From an uncultured Lachnospiraceae bacterium (lineage in GTDB: Bacteria > Bacillota > Clostridia > Lachnospirales > Lachnospiraceae), in NCBI GenBank assembly GCA_934401915.1, contig CAKRSV010000001.1, positions 248,001-312,000 on the forward strand: DNA of 64,000 nucleotides. The letters are read 5' to 3'. The translations under genes and the position numbers were made by a program. Shown here in pieces: positions 61,930 through 64,000 of this stretch. The first letter of the stretch is position 1; every line of letters begins with the position of its first letter. Below the pieces are notes generated by a model. The model was not told the DNA's origin and ran no database searches. It saw nothing but the letters and a program-made list of their open reading frames with translations.

Positions 61930-62004
61930 TAATGATTGGAAAAAACCCTCTATAAACAAAAATTCCAATCATTATCATACTATATATAGTGTAATAATGA
62001 TTGG
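61930..62004. repeat. Three alternating copies of TAATGATTGG
   Basis: The sequence TAATGATTGG occurs at 61930-61939, inverted at 61965-61974 and direct again at 61995-62004. Neighbouring copies can pair over 11-12 bp, so two alternative hairpins are possible. On the minus strand the outer one is followed by TTTTTGTTT and could end rlmD transcription; the other could act as an antiterminator or operator of the beta-helix gene, which starts 83 bp on. Confidence 0.7.
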
Positions 62005-62100
62005 TTTTTCTAAATGTAGTGTTCCACTAGACCCAGACTTTCCAGAAGAAATATCCACATCATCAAGTTCAATCGTGACATTAATGTAATCATCCAGCTT

Positions 62101-63531
62101 TTATTTCAGTTGGGACAAAAGAACTACCGTCTCCACATGCACCGTCTGCCCAAACTGGTCCACCGCCCTCACTCTCTTAAGCTCATACCCGCCTTCACAC
62201 AATATCTTCAGATCCCGGGCAAGCGTCGCAGAATCGCAGCTCACATAGACGATCCGCTCCGGGCACATTGCCAGCATGGTTTCCAGGCACTTCTCATCGC
62301 AGCCCTTTCTGGGCGGATCCACCACGATCACATCCGGATGCAGCTTGTCCGCCTCCGCCTCACTTTGCTGCGCAGATGCCCGCTGATAAAACTCCGGCAG
62401 TACCTCCTCGGCCTTTCCGACATAAAATTCAGCGTTCGCGATTCCATTTCGGCGCGCGTTCTCCCTGGCGTCCTCGATCGCCTGCGGAATGATCTCCACG
62501 CCGCACACCCGCTTCGCCTTTTTTGCCATAAACAGCGAGATCGTTCCGATTCCGCAGTACAGATCCCACACGGTTTCCCTGCCTGTCAGTCCGGCGTATT
62601 CCACCGCCAGACCGTACAGCTTTTCCGTCTGCCTCGGATTGACCTGATAAAAGGAAAGCGGCGAGATCGCAAACTCAATTCCCCCAAGCGTATCAATGAT
62701 CCGCTCTTTTCCCCACAGCAGCCGGATTTCTTTTCCCATGATCACGTTGGTTCTCTCGGTATTGACACTGACTGAAATGCTCGCGATCCTCCGCTTCTGC
62801 GTCCTATCCTCCACAGAGAGGTTCCGCAGTCTTTCGGTCAGCCGCTCTTCTGCCGGCAGCTTCCTGCCATTTATGACAAGGCACACCATGATCTCTCCGC
62901 TGCAAAAGCCGGTTCGGATCAGCACATGCCGTACCAGTCCGGTTCCTTCTTTTTCGCGGTAAGCCGTCACGCGGTTTTCTTTCATATAATCGAGAATCGC
63001 CTCCAGAATTTTCTGATTCTCGGCAGCGCCCAGCGCACAATCGGTATTGGCAATGATGTCGTGTGTTCTTCCTGCGTAAAACCCGGTAACCAGTTTCCCC
63101 TCGCGGTCGTATCCTACGGGGAATTGCGCCTTATTGCGATAGTGCCACGGCTCTTCCATTCCAACGATCGGCTCCATAACTGTATCGATCTTTTCTTCTT
63201 CAAATCCACCGATCCGCACAAGATGGTTTTTCACCTTGTTCTGCTTGAAGGCAAGCTGCTGCGCATAATCCATGGCCTGGATCTGGCAGCCGCCGCATCG
63301 CTTATGGAGCGCGCACTTTGGCTCTACACGAAAAGAAGAAGGTTTCAGAACCTTCTCCACTCTGGCATATCCATAGTTTTTCTTGCATTTTGTGATGCGC
63401 GCCTCGACGATGTCCCCCAGCACCGCATCTTTTACGAAGAGCGTATAGCCGTTCGTCTTTCCGATCCCTTCACCGTCGTTTCCGATATCCTCAATGGAAA
63501 CCGTGACGATGTCATTTTTCCTGTATTCCAT
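62101..63531 (-). CDS. 23S rRNA (uracil-C5)-methyltransferase RlmD/RlmCD type
   Basis: This encodes 476 residues. An N-terminal TRAM domain (about 1-60) is followed by the [4Fe-4S] cysteines CALHKRCGGCQIQ (about 73-85), a central domain, and the SAM-binding part with WDLYCGIGTISLFMAKKA (about 318-335), VVDPPRKGCDEKC (about 400) and the catalytic Cys in YVSCDSATLARDL (about 432). It methylates uracil in 23S rRNA. In Firmicutes one enzyme of this family often does two sites, so I leave the symbol open. It lies 24 bp after the yhaM-like gene and is probably cotranscribed. Confidence 0.95.
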   Translation of the reverse strand: MEYRKNDIVTVSIEDIGNDGEGIGKTNGYTLFVKDAVLGDIVEARITKCKKNYGYARVEKVLKPSSFRVEPKCALHKRCGGCQIQAMDYAQQLAFKQNKVKNHLVRIGGFEEEKIDTVMEPIVGMEEPWHYRNKAQFPVGYDREGKLVTGFYAGRTHDIIANTDCALGAAENQKILEAILDYMKENRVTAYREKEGTGLVRHVLIRTGFCSGEIMVCLVINGRKLPAEERLTERLRNLSVEDRTQKRRIASISVSVNTERTNVIMGKEIRLLWGKERIIDTLGGIEFAISPLSFYQVNPRQTEKLYGLAVEYAGLTGRETVWDLYCGIGTISLFMAKKAKRVCGVEIIPQAIEDARENARRNGIANAEFYVGKAEEVLPEFYQRASAQQSEAEADKLHPDVIVVDPPRKGCDEKCLETMLAMCPERIVYVSCDSATLARDLKILCEGGYELKRVRAVDQFGQTVHVETVVLLSQLK

Positions 63532-63555
63532 ACACTCTCCGCCTCCGGATTTTTA

Positions 63556-64000
63556 TTATTCCATCTTCGTCCATGCCACGTTGGACTCAAACAGTCTGTT
63601 GAAGCCGAGCCAGCCGCTCTCTTTGCTGTTTTCCAAAAGTTCTGTAAACGTCTCCATCTTTGCGTCCGTGTTATCTGCAAAAGTCAGCGCAACCGCCTCC
63701 ACGATAGCCGGTTTCTTAGGCGACCCAAACTCCAGCTCTCCATGGTGGGACAGGATACAGTGCTTCAGTTCATTTGCCAGCACCGGCGGAAATCCCTGGA
63801 TCTGCCGGATCTTTTCGCTCACCATCTCACTGCCGATCACGATATGCCCCAGGAACTGTCCATCGTCCGTATAGTCATTTTCCGGGAAAAGCGAGAGTTC
63901 CTTCGTCTTACCGATATCGTGACAGATCGCCGCCGTCAGCAGGAGATCGCGGTTCAAAACGGGATACTGCGTACAGTAATAGTCGCACAGCTTCATTACG
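63556..64000 (-). CDS. yhaM: HD-domain 3'-5' exoribonuclease, YhaM family, 5' end outside window
   Basis: The frame is open through the right edge; 147 codons of the C-terminal part are seen. The HD motif is ICHDIGKTKEL, with the further metal ligand region HCILSHHGELEFGSPKKP and the end FADNTDAKMETF. These are typical of YhaM, a cytoplasmic 3'-5' exoribonuclease with an N-terminal OB fold, which would be off the edge. The metal ligands seen are intact. It precedes the rRNA methyltransferase gene by 24 bp. Confidence 0.85.
   Translation of the reverse strand, partial: VMKLCDYYCTQYPVLNRDLLLTAAICHDIGKTKELSLFPENDYTDDGQFLGHIVIGSEMVSEKIRQIQGFPPVLANELKHCILSHHGELEFGSPKKPAIVEAVALTFADNTDAKMETFTELLENSKESGWLGFNRLFESNVAWTKME

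Overview
The window looks like a chromosome segment of a gut Lachnospiraceae (class Clostridia). The evidence is the HrcA/CIRCE-controlled hrcA-grpE-dnaK-dnaJ operon, AGGAGG-type ribosome binding sites, very large secreted proteins built from Ig-like (BIG_2) and 'YTGKAIKP...LxxGTDYxVxYxNN' repeats, a Lys/Ala-rich DUF6465-type protein, an ammonium transporter fused to P-II, and a clostridial glycerol operon with a DUF1667 partner. The assignment rests on gene content only. I recognised no tRNA, rRNA, CRISPR array or intact insertion sequence.

Region 1 (1-21.6 kb) is a surface and secretion region. Two S8 subtilisin-like proteases (the first cut by the left edge), a 1,718-residue transglutaminase-like protein and a 2,172-residue GH53 endo-galactanase are all read leftward. 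A 119-residue membrane-anchored protein encoded 25 bp before the second protease resembles that protease's own propeptide. Between the transglutaminase and galactanase genes, reading rightward, lies a two-gene unit: a duplicated DUF1538 membrane protein and a tandem P-II-like protein. The galactanase promoter carries a LacI-type operator just after its -10 box.

Region 2 (21.8-43.2 kb) is mostly housekeeping: the heat-shock operon, DUF6465, an aminotransferase-patatin-UppP operon, an AEC permease, pyruvate kinase, a glycerol / glycerol-3-phosphate operon (GlpA-like, GlpB-like, DUF1667, GlpK), an Amt-P-II fusion with an unusual leader that contains a 28-codon ORF overlapping the amt start, a chemoreceptor without a sensor domain, a GNAT acetyltransferase and a cyclophilin.

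Region 3 (43.2-45.9 kb) is AT-rich and looks like an insertion and decay zone. It holds a TetR regulator without its HTH next to a perfect palindrome, a NERD gene broken by a frame change, a short terminase-like fragment, and a Fic AMPylase gene flanked by three copies of the inverted repeat TTCCCTTA...TAAGGGAA.

Region 4 (45.9-62 kb) is the most unusual part. An eleven-gene leftward operon encodes an SPFH protein, a DUF4428 protein, two related zinc-ribbon membrane proteins, a TPM-domain protein, a TMEM43-like protein, four lipoproteins and one unknown protein. Its core resembles the ydjG-ydjH-ydjI part of the Bacillus PspA operon, but no PspA is present and several envelope proteins have been added. 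Upstream lie a membrane-tethered LuxR-type regulator, an orphan solute-binding lipoprotein and a beta-helix lipoprotein. The window ends with rlmD and the 3' part of a yhaM-like gene.
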